Of a stretch of 47,291 nucleotides of DNA, positions 38,238 through 45,236 are shown in pieces. The translations under genes were made by a program, and so were the position numbers. Below the pieces are notes generated by a model, which had not been told where the DNA came from, searched no databases, and was given only the letters and a program-made list of their open reading frames with translations. This DNA comes from a virus, in the IMG/VR virus record IMGVR_UViG_3300020171_000046, positions 1-47,291 of that record, one strand, 5' to 3'. Positions within the stretch are counted from its first letter, which is position 1. Each line of letters opens with the position of its first letter.

Positions 38238-38505
38238 GTTGTCTCCTCCCACGGACTCCGCTCCGGCTCCGGCTCTGCTCTGCAAGCAGCGAGCCATGAT
38301 GCGCGACCTGCGCGGCTTTTTGCGCAGTGTCGCCGCGTCTTCCTGCGTAAGCAGGCGCGTATCTTCTTCAATCCGGATCCATCTACTTAGAGAAACTATC
38401 TACTTCTGTTCCACTCACTGAACGATCACCGTTCATTATCTGAACAGTCAAGCGTAGATCACCGTTCATTATCTGAACAGTGTTGTTCATTATCTGAACA
38501 GTCCC
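38238..38505 (-). other. Noncoding control region before the terminase operon
   Basis: No convincing gene. It contains three phased palindromes (38431-38499), a fourth degenerate one (38408-38423), and two short hairpins (38309-38328 and 38341-38354 approximately). A leftward promoter is likely here, but I cannot place a good -35/-10 pair. Confidence 0.5.
38431..38499. repeat. Three palindromic iterons GTTCA-TTATC-TGAAC
   Basis: Identical 15-bp dyads at 38431-38445, 38464-38478 and 38485-38499. Start-to-start distances are 33 and 21 bp, close to three and two helical turns, so all face the same side. The first two share a longer flank (GATCACC before, AGT after). They suit cooperative binding by a dimeric regulator or an origin-binding protein. 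Confidence 0.85.
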
Positions 38506-38781
38506 TTATAAGTGTAAAGTGTACTTAAAGCCCTTGCCGCGTGGTTCGCGGGTGAGTATGCCGCGCCGTTCGAGTCCCCGAATACCACGCGTAACGGCTC
38601 CGAGTGAGATTCCTGTTTCGTCATGGATCGTCCGATAGGAGGGGAAACAGCCGTTGCGTCCGTTGTGCCGCTTAAGGCACATCCACACATGAAGTTCGGC
38701 CTGTTCCCATCCTTTGAACCTGCCTTGATCAAAGTCATCGAAGAACCACCGTCCAAACAATCGCGTTGCGTCACCAAGCAC
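38506..38781 (-). CDS. Winged-helix DNA-binding protein (HTH_36-like), 91 aa
   Basis: LHVWMCLKRHNGRNGCFPSY then RTIHDETGISLGAVTRGIRG, LERRGILTREPRGKGFKYTL: helices and wing of the HTH_36 type used by phage replication initiators and regulators. Start is a GTG with AAGGA 10 bases upstream. It directly precedes the three palindromes at 38431-38499, which are natural candidates for its binding sites. It has no separate replication domain, so I favour a regulator over an initiator. Confidence 0.7.
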   Translation of the reverse strand: MLGDATRLFGRWFFDDFDQGRFKGWEQAELHVWMCLKRHNGRNGCFPSYRTIHDETGISLGAVTRGIRGLERRGILTREPRGKGFKYTLHL

Positions 38782-39131
38782 ATTGCGCCGTCCTTGTCTG
38801 CCGTCCTGTAGACTTTAAGCGTACAGGGGCAAGTCTAGGACGGCGAGCGACTTTTCGGCACGAGGTATCCCTGCGCACCTATGCCCCTGCACACATTGGA
38901 GCCAGGTCAGAGGTTTCCCTCCTTCCCGGCATAAGCAGCCCGGCTCTAAGGGTTTTGGCGTGGTGGCCGGGTGAGGTTGACGCCTCCACCGTCTAGTTAC
39001 CAGGCTGCAAACCTTGTTCTCAAAGAGCGGGTGGAGGCCGAAAGGATAAACACCCCCACCCGTGCTGCTTGCGGCATCCATGCCGCCCTACGCTAGGAGG
39101 TATCGGGTGGCTGCGCACTGCCACCGCAGAT
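38782..39131 (-). ncRNA. Structured leader or RNA ahead of the winged-helix gene (candidate)
   Basis: No gene fits here. The minus-strand RNA could form a 13-pair hairpin with a 2-base bulge (38800-38807 and 38810-38814 with 38832-38844). Its loop base 38824-38831 can pair with 38882-38889 (8 bp, interlocked). Other elements are a GAGG-GAAA-CCTC tetraloop hairpin near 38910-38921, a 7-bp stem CGGGTGG/CCACCCG (39029-39062 region), and a 7-bp arm pair at 39071-39086. Dense pairing and a GNRA loop suggest RNA function; no known class recognised. Confidence 0.45.
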
Positions 39132-39142
39132 ATTATACCACA
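39132..39142 (-). promoter_or_regulatory. Extended -10 element, possible leftward promoter
   Basis: The minus strand reads TGTGGTATAAT, identical to the extended -10 of the rightward promoter at 39228-39238; the two form a perfect 11-bp inverted repeat. There is no good -35 box. It would transcribe the structured region and the winged-helix gene. Confidence 0.4.
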
Positions 39143-39210
39143 TCGCCAGACGGATTCCTTCCTGTGAACAGAATACCACAAACATTTCACGATTTGTTCA
39201 TCCCGGAGGT

Positions 39211-39238
39211 TTGACATCCTGGGAAACTGTGGTATAAT
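39211..39238 (+). promoter_or_regulatory. Near-consensus sigma-70 promoter of the plus-strand operon
   Basis: TTGACA (39211-39216) and TATAAT (39233-39238) are both perfect, spacer 16, with a TGG extended element. An 8-bp inverted repeat (39173-39180 with 39228-39235) spans the promoter and could be an operator. It drives the six plus-strand genes, probably early and at a high level. Confidence 0.85.
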
Positions 39239-39328
39239 AGTCTTGACAGTTGCAGGAGTCACCCCGGATAGGCCGGGCGGGAGGACCTGCGGTTGACGCA
39301 GATAACGACAACGAGGAGGTATGAGAGG

Positions 39329-39511
39329 ATGAATTGGACACCCAAACCAGGCGAGATTGTCATCGTTCAGGCTGCGAATTGTTCGCCCCGCAGATTTCAG
39401 GTAGACGGGGAGGCAGGGGGCCATATCGAGAGGGCCTTTGAGGGACGCTGGACATCAGGCCCCGATCGTCGTCCTGCATGTGTTCTCCTGCGCCACATGC
39501 GCGTCGCCTGA
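39329..39511 (+). CDS. Hypothetical basic protein, 60 aa
   Basis: Begins WTPKPGEIVIVQAANC, a beta-like opening seen in small nucleic-acid-binding or SH3-like folds, then an Arg-rich C-terminal half. GAGGAGG 9 bases upstream of the ATG; an upstream in-frame ATG lies before that site. First gene after the strong promoter. Function unknown; small early phage proteins of this kind often modulate host factors. Confidence 0.6.
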   Translation: MNWTPKPGEIVIVQAANCSPRRFQVDGEAGGHIERAFEGRWTSGPDRRPACVLLRHMRVA

Positions 39512-39596
39512 CCCGACCCCACACCGTTCCCCTCTGACCGCGAGGGGTTCGGCCTGGGGCTGAGAGGCCGCAGAGAACGCGAGGAGGTATCACGCT

Positions 39597-39869
39597 ATGA
39601 GTAGAGTATTCACACGCGACGACTGGAAAGACTTCATCGAGGAGAAGTACAGCGGCAGAGTGTTCGAGGTAGACGAGGACATATTCGAGTATTGGCTCGA
39701 AGTCCTCCCGCCGATCATGATGAACCAAATGACCCAGCTACCCAACGGCGACAAGGTCAAGTGCGCTTTCTGGAGTGCTGAAGGGTACGAGCCGGTAACG
39801 TACTGGTGGCGCAAAGATGGCCGCTACTTCGGATGCACCGACCTCGACCTGATGAACCCGAGAGCCTAA
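39597..39869 (+). CDS. DUF1419-like protein, 90 aa
   Basis: GRVFEVDEDIFEYWLEVLPP followed by KCAFWSAEGYEPVTYWWRKD and GRYFGCTDLDLM follows the order of DUF1419 proteins (R-V-F-E-x-D ... L-E-V-L-P-P ... E-G-x-x-P-x-x-x-x-W-x-x-x-G-R-Y-F). These are small proteins common on plasmids and phages, function unknown. GAGGAGGTATCACGCT precedes the ATG. Length is near the family norm. Confidence 0.7.
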   Translation: MSRVFTRDDWKDFIEEKYSGRVFEVDEDIFEYWLEVLPPIMMNQMTQLPNGDKVKCAFWSAEGYEPVTYWWRKDGRYFGCTDLDLMNPRA

Positions 39870-39961
39870 GCCCCCAGGCCGCAGAGCGTGAGGACTTGAC
39901 GCCCGCCGAGTCCTCCCCTCTGCTGCTGGACGGCAGAAGAAAGCGAAGGAGGTAACGAACG

Positions 39962-40123
39962 ATGGCAACATGGTATTATCTCGGGCAGCGTGACGATGAA
40001 CGATGGGAAGTTTTCTCGTGGGATGACCGCGAAGACCCAACACCCGCCAACACTGGCTACGCGGCCATAGAAGGCCCATACGTCAATGAGGTGATGGCCA
40101 ACCGCGCATATGACACGAAGTGA
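39962..40123 (+). CDS. Hypothetical acidic protein, 53 aa
   Basis: Short, aromatic and acidic (ATWYYLGQRDDERWEVFSWD) with a helical end. AAGGAGG lies 8 bases before the ATG, and a long stem-loop (GAGGACT/AGTCCTC inside GCAGAG/CTCTGC) fills the gap to the previous gene. No family recognised. Confidence 0.6.
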   Translation: MATWYYLGQRDDERWEVFSWDDREDPTPANTGYAAIEGPYVNEVMANRAYDTK

Positions 40124-40176
40124 GGCCGAGAGGCACAGACGCCGGGCGACCGGCACGAGAGGAGCGATGGAGAGCG

Positions 40177-40401
40177 ATGAGAGAAGTTACACTAGATCAA
40201 CTGAGGCGACAACTTGGGGAGATCAATAGACGCTTGCCGTTTTTGTCACCCCGCAACCACCTGGGTATGGTCTATGACGCCCTGCTGTTGGCCGTCGAGT
40301 ATAGCGAAGAAGGCGGCTATGTCCTGTTGAGTCTTGAGATCAACAAGTTGGCAATAGTTGTGGATCGGAGCTATCGACGCGCCCAGAAGCTGAACGCCTG
40401 A
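40177..40401 (+). CDS. Hypothetical protein, 74 aa
   Basis: Helical, charged N-terminus (EVTLDQLRRQLGEINRRL) and a strand-helix C-terminal part (LLLAVEYSEEGGYVLLSLEI). ATG at 40177 has GGAGAGCG upstream; 19 further upstream codons are Arg-rich and unlikely. No family recognised. Confidence 0.6.
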   Translation: MREVTLDQLRRQLGEINRRLPFLSPRNHLGMVYDALLLAVEYSEEGGYVLLSLEINKLAIVVDRSYRRAQKLNA

Positions 40402-40438
40402 CACCACACCACGCCCCACGAGGGCAGAAAGCGAGACG

Positions 40439-40822
40439 ATGAGCACGATGCCAATGCGTATGTTTCTTGCGCCTATCAAGGGCACGGCCGATAGAGCCGC
40501 TCAGGCGGATGCTGTCCGGCTCGTCTTAGAGAAAGCTGCCTGGGAGGCAAACGATCTACCCCTGGACAGTTCCACAGCCGAGATACTCCAAGAAGCCCTT
40601 GAACTATGGGCAAACACACGACCCGCCGCGACCGTCTCCGCCGAGGGGCTGGCCGAGATCGAGAGGGCGCTGGAGAGTATTGAAAATCTGCGTACCCGCC
40701 TGCAAAACGGACATTTTATCAGTGAGGCGGCTGCACTCAGATTTGCTGCGCAGACGATCCGCGACGCGATCCGTCGAGAGGAGGAGGAGCCATGCCCACG
40801 CACATCAAAGCCGACGAAATGA
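40439..40822 (+). CDS. Hypothetical helical protein, 127 aa
   Basis: Mostly alpha-helical and acidic (AEILQEALELWANT, AEGLAEIERALESIENLRTR, LRFAAQTIRDAIRREEEE). The leader contains the GCCC-loop-GGGC hairpin that also precedes genes at the window ends. Overlaps the next gene by 31 bases. Function unknown. Confidence 0.6.
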   Translation: MSTMPMRMFLAPIKGTADRAAQADAVRLVLEKAAWEANDLPLDSSTAEILQEALELWANTRPAATVSAEGLAEIERALESIENLRTRLQNGHFISEAAALRFAAQTIRDAIRREEEEPCPRTSKPTK

Positions 40823-40953
40823 CGCTCAGTATAGCTATCCCCCGCGAAGTCCACAAGCTCGCTAAGATTCGAGCCGCAGAAGAGGGGATCACGCTCAAGG
40901 AGTTGTATCGTTGCGCTATTGCGGACTACTGCGCTAAGCCACCGAACCGGTAG
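40792..40953 (+). CDS. Ribbon-helix-helix regulator, 53 aa
   Basis: TLSIAIPREVHKLAKIRAAE then GITLKELYRCAIADYC is the strand-helix-helix pattern of Arc/CopG-type regulators: a short strand for the DNA major groove and two helices for dimerisation. GAGGAGGAGCC precedes the ATG. Last gene of the plus-strand operon, so it may autoregulate the promoter at 39211-39238. Its operator is not identified. No toxin partner is adjacent. Confidence 0.7.
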   Translation: MPTHIKADEMTLSIAIPREVHKLAKIRAAEEGITLKELYRCAIADYCAKPPNR

Positions 40954-40973
40954 CCACGCCGGGGTCCCGGTTC
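40944..40973 (+). terminator. Hairpin between convergent operons
   Basis: GAACCGG (40944-40950) and CCGGTTC (40967-40973) form a 7-bp stem around the plus-strand stop, with an inner CCGGG/CCCGG alternative (40959-40970). It separates convergent genes whose stops are 18 bases apart. There is no U-run on either strand, so termination efficiency is uncertain. Confidence 0.4.
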
Positions 40974-41553
40974 ACGCCGAGCCGGGGCCCTCCCCCTCCA
41001 TCCCCTCCAACACCGCGAGAACGGCACGGGCCTCATCCCATGTCGGATAGAACTCGACCTGTGGGAGGGCGTGAAAGACGTTCTCGCGGTGCCCAACTAC
41101 GATGGATCGCTGGCCGCTTGCCAGAGCGATACCAAACTCGACGTGCCGACCACCCCCACCCTTGTCGGAATGCGGTTTCTCGGTAAACGATATGACGATC
41201 CCAGCCCTCTGAATATCCTCAACATCCTCTCTGGCGCACAACCGCTCATGGCTGACGTTCGTTCCATCATCCATGTAGCCTGCGGGTAGCTCGTGCCCGT
41301 CAAGCCAGCGAGAGGTGACCGTGTAGCCCATTACCCGGAGTTCCTCGGCATAGCCTGCCAGAGTCTCACGAGTCACGTATCGACCTGCGAGGTAAACGGT
41401 TTGCTCGCTATCTGGCACAGGCTCATAGTCAGCTTCCAGGGTAGACCTACGCCACATATACGAGCCCCTGCCCGGCACAGTCACGCGCACCCAGTCCGGG
41501 TCAACCTCCAATACATACTGCGGGTTAGTCTTCCGTCGCCATCGCTCTGTCAT
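40972..41553 (-). CDS. Nucleoside deoxyribosyltransferase-like protein, 193 aa
   Basis: The C-terminal domain (about 52-190) has VYLAGRYVTRETLAGYAEEL, DIQRAGIVISFTEKP, GGRHVEFGIALASGQRSIVV and HALPQVEFYPTWDEA. These match the Rossmann-like fold of nucleoside 2-deoxyribosyltransferases and related phage proteins, including the G-G-x-x-x-E-x-G helix. An extra N-terminal beta domain of about 50 residues ends DYEPVPD, similar to FEPIPD in the 158-aa protein at 46417-46893. It may act on nucleotides or NAD-like molecules; catalysis is unproven. Confidence 0.75.
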   Translation of the reverse strand: MTERWRRKTNPQYVLEVDPDWVRVTVPGRGSYMWRRSTLEADYEPVPDSEQTVYLAGRYVTRETLAGYAEELRVMGYTVTSRWLDGHELPAGYMDDGTNVSHERLCAREDVEDIQRAGIVISFTEKPHSDKGGGGRHVEFGIALASGQRSIVVGHRENVFHALPQVEFYPTWDEARAVLAVLEGMEGEGPGSA

Positions 41554-41891
41554 TCGGTAGCCTCCTTTCGTGCCAGGTATGCGCTTGCGTCGGCGACAAT
41601 GCCCTCCAGCGTCTCCATGAGCGTCATTTTACTCCCACCATCAAGTGCACTCTCGGCGTTCTCCATGATGTCGCGCAGAACGCGGCGGGCGTCCGGCGCT
41701 CCGTTCAGGCAGGCGAGGAAGCAGCGGAAGCAACGATGTTTCTTCGCCTCCTCGTTCTCCTCCGCATGTCCCTTGCAAAGGCAGCCCGAGAATCGCGTCA
41801 ATGGCAGGTCGCTGTCGAAATCACCGTCAATATCACCGGGACATACCCCATTCTCGATCAGGTAATCTATCATCATGTCAACGGTCAGCAT
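41550..41891 (-). CDS. Cys-rich hypothetical protein, 113 aa
   Basis: The centre contains GCLCKGH and CFRCFLACLNG, six cysteines in about 25 residues with a His, a possible zinc site. The flanks are acidic helices. Start at 41891 because AAGGAGG lies 9 bases upstream; the upstream part lies in the neighbouring gene. Stop overlaps the deoxyribosyltransferase-like start. Function unknown. Confidence 0.65.
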   Translation of the reverse strand: MLTVDMMIDYLIENGVCPGDIDGDFDSDLPLTRFSGCLCKGHAEENEEAKKHRCFRCFLACLNGAPDARRVLRDIMENAESALDGGSKMTLMETLEGIVADASAYLARKEATE

Positions 41892-42064
41892 CGTCGGCTT
41901 CCTCCTTCGCGGCGTCGAGTGGGGCACTCAGGATTACGACAGGGTTTGCCCTTCTCGTGAACCCATCCACAAGAGCAATCTTCCCAGCAATCACAATTAC
42001 CGACCCCCTTTGTGCCGCAAATACTACACCGAACGTTACTGTCAATCATACGGTTGATCGCCAT
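41885..42064 (-). CDS. Multi-knuckle Cys protein, 59 aa
   Basis: Nine or ten cysteines in 59 residues: CSICG, NCDCWEDCSCGW, PCRNPEC and a C-terminal Cys. The spacing suggests at least two zinc sites. GAGAGAGGAGTGAG precedes the ATG. It overlaps the next gene by 7 bases. No family recognised. Confidence 0.6.
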   Translation of the reverse strand: MAINRMIDSNVRCSICGTKGVGNCDCWEDCSCGWVHEKGKPCRNPECPTRRREGGSRRC

Positions 42065-42067
42065 TAC

Positions 42068-42571
42068 TCACTCCTCTCCTCTCTCCCGGAGCGCGTCCGG
42101 GATGATCTCTCCCTTGCTGATCTCGCGGTATGCGTACCGGAATTGGTCAAACAGCCGTCCCTTGTCCTTGTCGTAGGTTTCCACAATGAAGTCCCAGCCG
42201 AAGTATTGGCATACCTTCTTGGCGCACGGCGATAGCGACTTGAGTGCGCTGGCCTCATAGTACGAACCATACTTCACAACGGCCTTCTGGACTTCACCCC
42301 ACGCCTTGAATGCGTCGCTATCGCCGTTCGGTTTCGGCTTGCTGACGCGCATACCGGCAACGATGGAGAGAAACCCGCCGATGCAGTAGTGCAGTTTCTC
42401 CCCTTCGCCTCCGAGATAGCGGTCTACGAGCCCAGGGAGTTCGCCGTCCTGGAGTTGCGCGTCCAACTGCTTCAGGTTCGCGCCGATCCGCTTTTTCTCA
42501 GACTCGCTGCCGACCCAAGTGCTTCCAAAGTGCTTAAGCCACAGATCGAGCCATAACTTGACGTAGTTCAT
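42068..42571 (-). CDS. Hypothetical protein, 167 aa
   Basis: Helical throughout: KLWLDLWLKHFGSTWV, KKRIGANLKQLDAQLQ, HYCIGGFLSIVAGMRVSKP, then AFKAWGEVQKAVVKYGSYYE and FIVETYDKDKGRLFDQFRYA. It lies next to an HNH gene. A replication-accessory or helicase-loader role would be a guess; no family recognised. The ATG is one base after the HNH stop. Confidence 0.65.
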   Translation of the reverse strand: MNYVKLWLDLWLKHFGSTWVGSESEKKRIGANLKQLDAQLQDGELPGLVDRYLGGEGEKLHYCIGGFLSIVAGMRVSKPKPNGDSDAFKAWGEVQKAVVKYGSYYEASALKSLSPCAKKVCQYFGWDFIVETYDKDKGRLFDQFRYAYREISKGEIIPDALRERGEE

Positions 42572-42572
42572 G

Positions 42573-43052
42573 TTACCAACCGTCCCCTTCCTCTCGTTTC
42601 ACCGCCCGGTAGTGCAACTCGGGATGCGCCGCCGGCTTGTCGTGGCAGGTCTGGCATAACGTGACGAGGTTATCGTCGTCGTCCGTACCGCCCTTGCTGC
42701 GAGGCTTGATATGGTGGACTTCCAGGGATATTCCGCCATTCGCCCGGTAGCCTGTACCTTCACGGTAGACACGCGCAGGTCGGTCTGGGCAGATACCGCA
42801 CTCTTGGCAGGTGATGTTGTCTCTCCAGATAACGCGCTGCCGAGTTCTGATCCATCTCGTTCCGTGCCCCGCGCCTCTGTTCATAAACCAACCCCAATAA
42901 CCTCCGATCTTGCCGCACTCCTTATCGCACCAACACTGTGCATGACCGGTAAGCGGCTCTCCACACCAGAAGCACGTTCGCTTCGGAGCGCCTTCACCGA
43001 ATGGGTACATCGGCGTCGTTCGGCCTTTGTGCGATGGTCGATGATCGCTCAT
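42573..43052 (-). CDS. HNH endonuclease, 159 aa
   Basis: N-terminal zinc knuckle (CFWCGEPLTGHAQCWC) and a classical HNH core: CQECG (about 83-87), LEVHHIKPRSKGGTDDDDNL (about 112-131), LCQTCHDK (about 133-140). This is the general McrA-like HNH type used in phage nucleases for DNA processing or homing. ATG chosen for GGAGGG upstream; the longer frame is an Arg-rich shadow of the neighbouring nuclease gene. Overlaps that gene by 4 bases. Confidence 0.9.
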   Translation of the reverse strand: MSDHRPSHKGRTTPMYPFGEGAPKRTCFWCGEPLTGHAQCWCDKECGKIGGYWGWFMNRGAGHGTRWIRTRQRVIWRDNITCQECGICPDRPARVYREGTGYRANGGISLEVHHIKPRSKGGTDDDDNLVTLCQTCHDKPAAHPELHYRAVKREEGDGW

Positions 43053-43612
43053 CCCTCCACGCCCTCCACCGGCCACGCCTCGCGCCAGCACTCGCGGCAC
43101 TTGATCTGTTCGACAGCGCAAGGTTCTCGCTGTTCGTAGACGGGCAAGTTCTGCGGTATACCCGGCAAGCCCGATAGTTGCGGATGCCCGCATTTGCGGC
43201 CCTTCCGATGAGGGCAGTTCATGCAGTAGCAGACACCGGGCCAGCATTCGCAACCCTTCCGCGTTCCCTTCTTGACTCGCCCGCCCATGATCTCAATGCG
43301 CGTGAACCGTAGTACCGTCCAGCCGAGCCGGGCAGCCTCGTTCAGCTTGTCGTTGTCGTTCACTACACCCATTGGCCGTTGATGCCTGCCCTGCGCGAAC
43401 ACCCCGCCGTCAACCTCGACGGCCAAGTTGCGGTCGGGCCAGGCATAGTCGAAGGCCCATTTGCGCGTCGGGTGAAAGTGATACTCCTTCACTGGTGTAG
43501 GTATCCCGGCGGCCTCCATATCTCGCTCAAGTCGGCGGGCAAGCTCTGTGCGCTTCGTCTTCCCCTCGTGCGCCCTGACCTCCTCGGGCGTCATCGTGCG
43601 CTGGCGCGTCAT
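43049..43612 (-). CDS. PD-(D/E)XK-like endonuclease with zinc tail, 187 aa
   Basis: About residues 40-105 match the Vsr/DUF559-type fold: FHPTRKWAFDYAWPDRNLAV, EVDGGVF, NDKLNEAARLGWTVLRFT. D55 (FDYAW) and the E and D of VEVDGG are candidate catalytic residues. The C-terminal 70 residues hold many cysteines (CECWPGVCYCMNCPH, CRECW). Such enzymes nick or resolve DNA; here a fusion to a Cys-rich domain may give target binding. Confidence 0.7.
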   Translation of the reverse strand: MTRQRTMTPEEVRAHEGKTKRTELARRLERDMEAAGIPTPVKEYHFHPTRKWAFDYAWPDRNLAVEVDGGVFAQGRHQRPMGVVNDNDKLNEAARLGWTVLRFTRIEIMGGRVKKGTRKGCECWPGVCYCMNCPHRKGRKCGHPQLSGLPGIPQNLPVYEQREPCAVEQIKCRECWREAWPVEGVEG

Positions 43613-44313
43613 GGTGTGGAGTCCTCAACCCTCTCGAACGTCACGGCCCAGACCCAGGGATCGGACTCCCACGGGTACCCGCGCTTGCCGTTGATCGTGT
43701 CCCAGAGTCGCTGAAACTCCTCAGCGGGCAATTCGCCTGCGTCTGTGTGCGGATCAGCAATGTATGGTGAAGTTGTTACCCAGTCACACCCCGGACACCC
43801 CTCCGCTATGGCATCTGTATGACTGATCTCCTGCACCCTCTGCACTCCCACATCCGTCACGCGCAGGGTCAAGCGGGACGCCCATCGCGGCATGTGGATG
43901 GAAGGACGCCACTTGCCGTAATCATGCCAACAGTTCTCAAGGAATGTTTCCGGCAATGAATGAGCCCGATAAAGCAGATAGTGTTTGGCCTTCTCCGAAC
44001 CGGGTTCTGTGTCTGATCGCATGGCCCACGTCTCCCGCACCCAGAGCAGGTCGCCGGGCTTGCCGTAGGGACAAGAAAAACCGTAGTCATACGCCTTCTT
44101 GGTGAACTCAGCTGTACCGCCCGGCCACCATGCTACCCATCCGTCAATTGCGGCGGGATGCACAGCGCCTGCCCATTCAATACCGCGCCCTTGTTTTCGC
44201 ATATCAGTGGCCGCTTTCAGGCACACCCTCCGCGTCTGCGTCTTCCTGCACTCCATGATCGCCCGAACCATCGTGCCGCTGAATAGTATCGGATGCTCGT
44301 TTGTCTTGCCCAT
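43609..44313 (-). CDS. ASCH-domain phage protein, 234 aa
   Basis: HPILFSGTMVRAIMECRKTQ, TRRV, CPYGKPGDLLWVRETWA, SIHMPRWASRLTLRVTDVGV, QRVQEISHTDAIAEG and FQRLWDTINGKRG are hallmarks of the phage ASCH-type (morphogenetic-protein-annotated) family. ASCH domains are beta-barrels thought to bind RNA or modified nucleotides; the phage role is not established. ATG at 44313 chosen over a GTG four codons earlier. Stop overlaps the next start. Confidence 0.8.
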   Translation of the reverse strand: MGKTNEHPILFSGTMVRAIMECRKTQTRRVCLKAATDMRKQGRGIEWAGAVHPAAIDGWVAWWPGGTAEFTKKAYDYGFSCPYGKPGDLLWVRETWAMRSDTEPGSEKAKHYLLYRAHSLPETFLENCWHDYGKWRPSIHMPRWASRLTLRVTDVGVQRVQEISHTDAIAEGCPGCDWVTTSPYIADPHTDAGELPAEEFQRLWDTINGKRGYPWESDPWVWAVTFERVEDSTP

Positions 44314-44314
44314 A

Positions 44315-44554
44315 TCACCCCTCACCCCCTTCGATCTCTGCCTCCCCGATCTCCAGCGCCTTGCGCAGTTTCGCCGAAGCCTTCTGGCTCAGCACCAGAT
44401 TGAAAGAGTTCCACTTCTTCCCGTCGTCGTCAAGACGAACACACTCTACGTAGGTATGCGGCCAACCGCAGTTGCGGCGGCGGTGGACGCGGATGCTCGT
44501 ATAGAGCCATCCCGCGTCAGTCTCCGGTGTTGCGTTGATGTCTACTGTTTTCAC
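44315..44554 (-). CDS. Hypothetical protein, 79 aa
   Basis: Beta-like N-terminus (WLYTSIRVHRRRNCGWPHTY), then a helix (NLVLSQKASAKLRKALEIGE). No family recognised. Start overlaps the upstream stop (ATGA). Confidence 0.6.
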   Translation of the reverse strand: MKTVDINATPETDAGWLYTSIRVHRRRNCGWPHTYVECVRLDDDGKKWNSFNLVLSQKASAKLRKALEIGEAEIEGGEG

Positions 44555-44886
44555 GATTCACTCCCTTCGATCTGCGCCCGCGCCTTCTCGCAGGCGTCCT
44601 TGTGCGCACACTTTGTACCCAGGCAGTTGTAGTGAAAGCATATCTGCTCCCAGTGCCACGCCAACGCCCCCGGCAAGGCAACTATACCCTCGCCAAGCTG
44701 GGCGTGGAGGGCGGCGGCTCGCTCGGTCGGGCAGTGGCAATGATCCAGCCTAGAAACACACAACTCAGGCCGGGTATGAGTGGAGTTGAAACCGCGTGGA
44801 CTACAATACTCATACTCGGTATAGCGATCCCACCGGCAAAAGCAGCACGTCCCGCACGTTCCATCGAATTGCATCGGCTCACTCAT
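44551..44886 (-). CDS. Cys-rich protein, 111 aa
   Basis: Eleven cysteines: GTCGTCCFCRW, YCSPRG, LCVSRLDHCHC, ICFHYNCLGTKC and DACEKA. The arrangement suggests two metal-binding parts separated by a helix (AAALHAQLGEG). No family recognised. Overlaps both neighbours by ATGA. Similar Cys-rich proteins recur in this region. Confidence 0.65.
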   Translation of the reverse strand: MSEPMQFDGTCGTCCFCRWDRYTEYEYCSPRGFNSTHTRPELCVSRLDHCHCPTERAAALHAQLGEGIVALPGALAWHWEQICFHYNCLGTKCAHKDACEKARAQIEGSES

Positions 44887-45236
44887 GATTCCCCCTCCTT
44901 GGGCGTGGCGGCGAGGAAGGCAGTGGTTTGCTCGTGCATCTCAGCCATCAAGCCTTTCATGATCTTCACTGCATCGTCTGGTACGACCTCCTGGCCGATG
45001 CGAAAGCCCCTCAGTGTACCGTTGTCACACAGTGAGACCACCCTCCGCGCTTCCCCCAGCGCATCCTCGGAGGTCTGGAGGGCGTCGAGGAGAAACTTTA
45101 CCCACAGCAAGGAAAGGCGGCCATCAGATAGGCCGTTCTCCTTTTCTGCTTCCGTTACGACTGCCTTGACGAAAATCAACTGAATGTCTTTTGGTATGTC
45201 GGGATCAGGGCCATACTTAATCCTCTCAGCGTCCAT
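44883..45236 (-). CDS. Hypothetical helical protein, 117 aa
   Basis: Acidic and helical (DIQLIFVKAVVTEAEKENG, LLWVKFLLDALQTSEDALGE, DAVKIMKGLMAEMHEQTTAF). AAAGGAGATACC precedes the ATG, within the end of the upstream gene. No family recognised. Confidence 0.65.
   Translation of the reverse strand: MDAERIKYGPDPDIPKDIQLIFVKAVVTEAEKENGLSDGRLSLLWVKFLLDALQTSEDALGEARRVVSLCDNGTLRGFRIGQEVVPDDAVKIMKGLMAEMHEQTTAFLAATPKEGES

Noticed and set aside
38431-38499. Possible short CRISPR array
   Set aside because: The repeats are 15-bp palindromes with spacers of only 18 and 6 bases and no cas genes; operator or iteron sites fit better.
38782-39131. RNase P, tmRNA or riboswitch identity for the structured region
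   Set aside because: None of the conserved core strings of these RNAs is visible.
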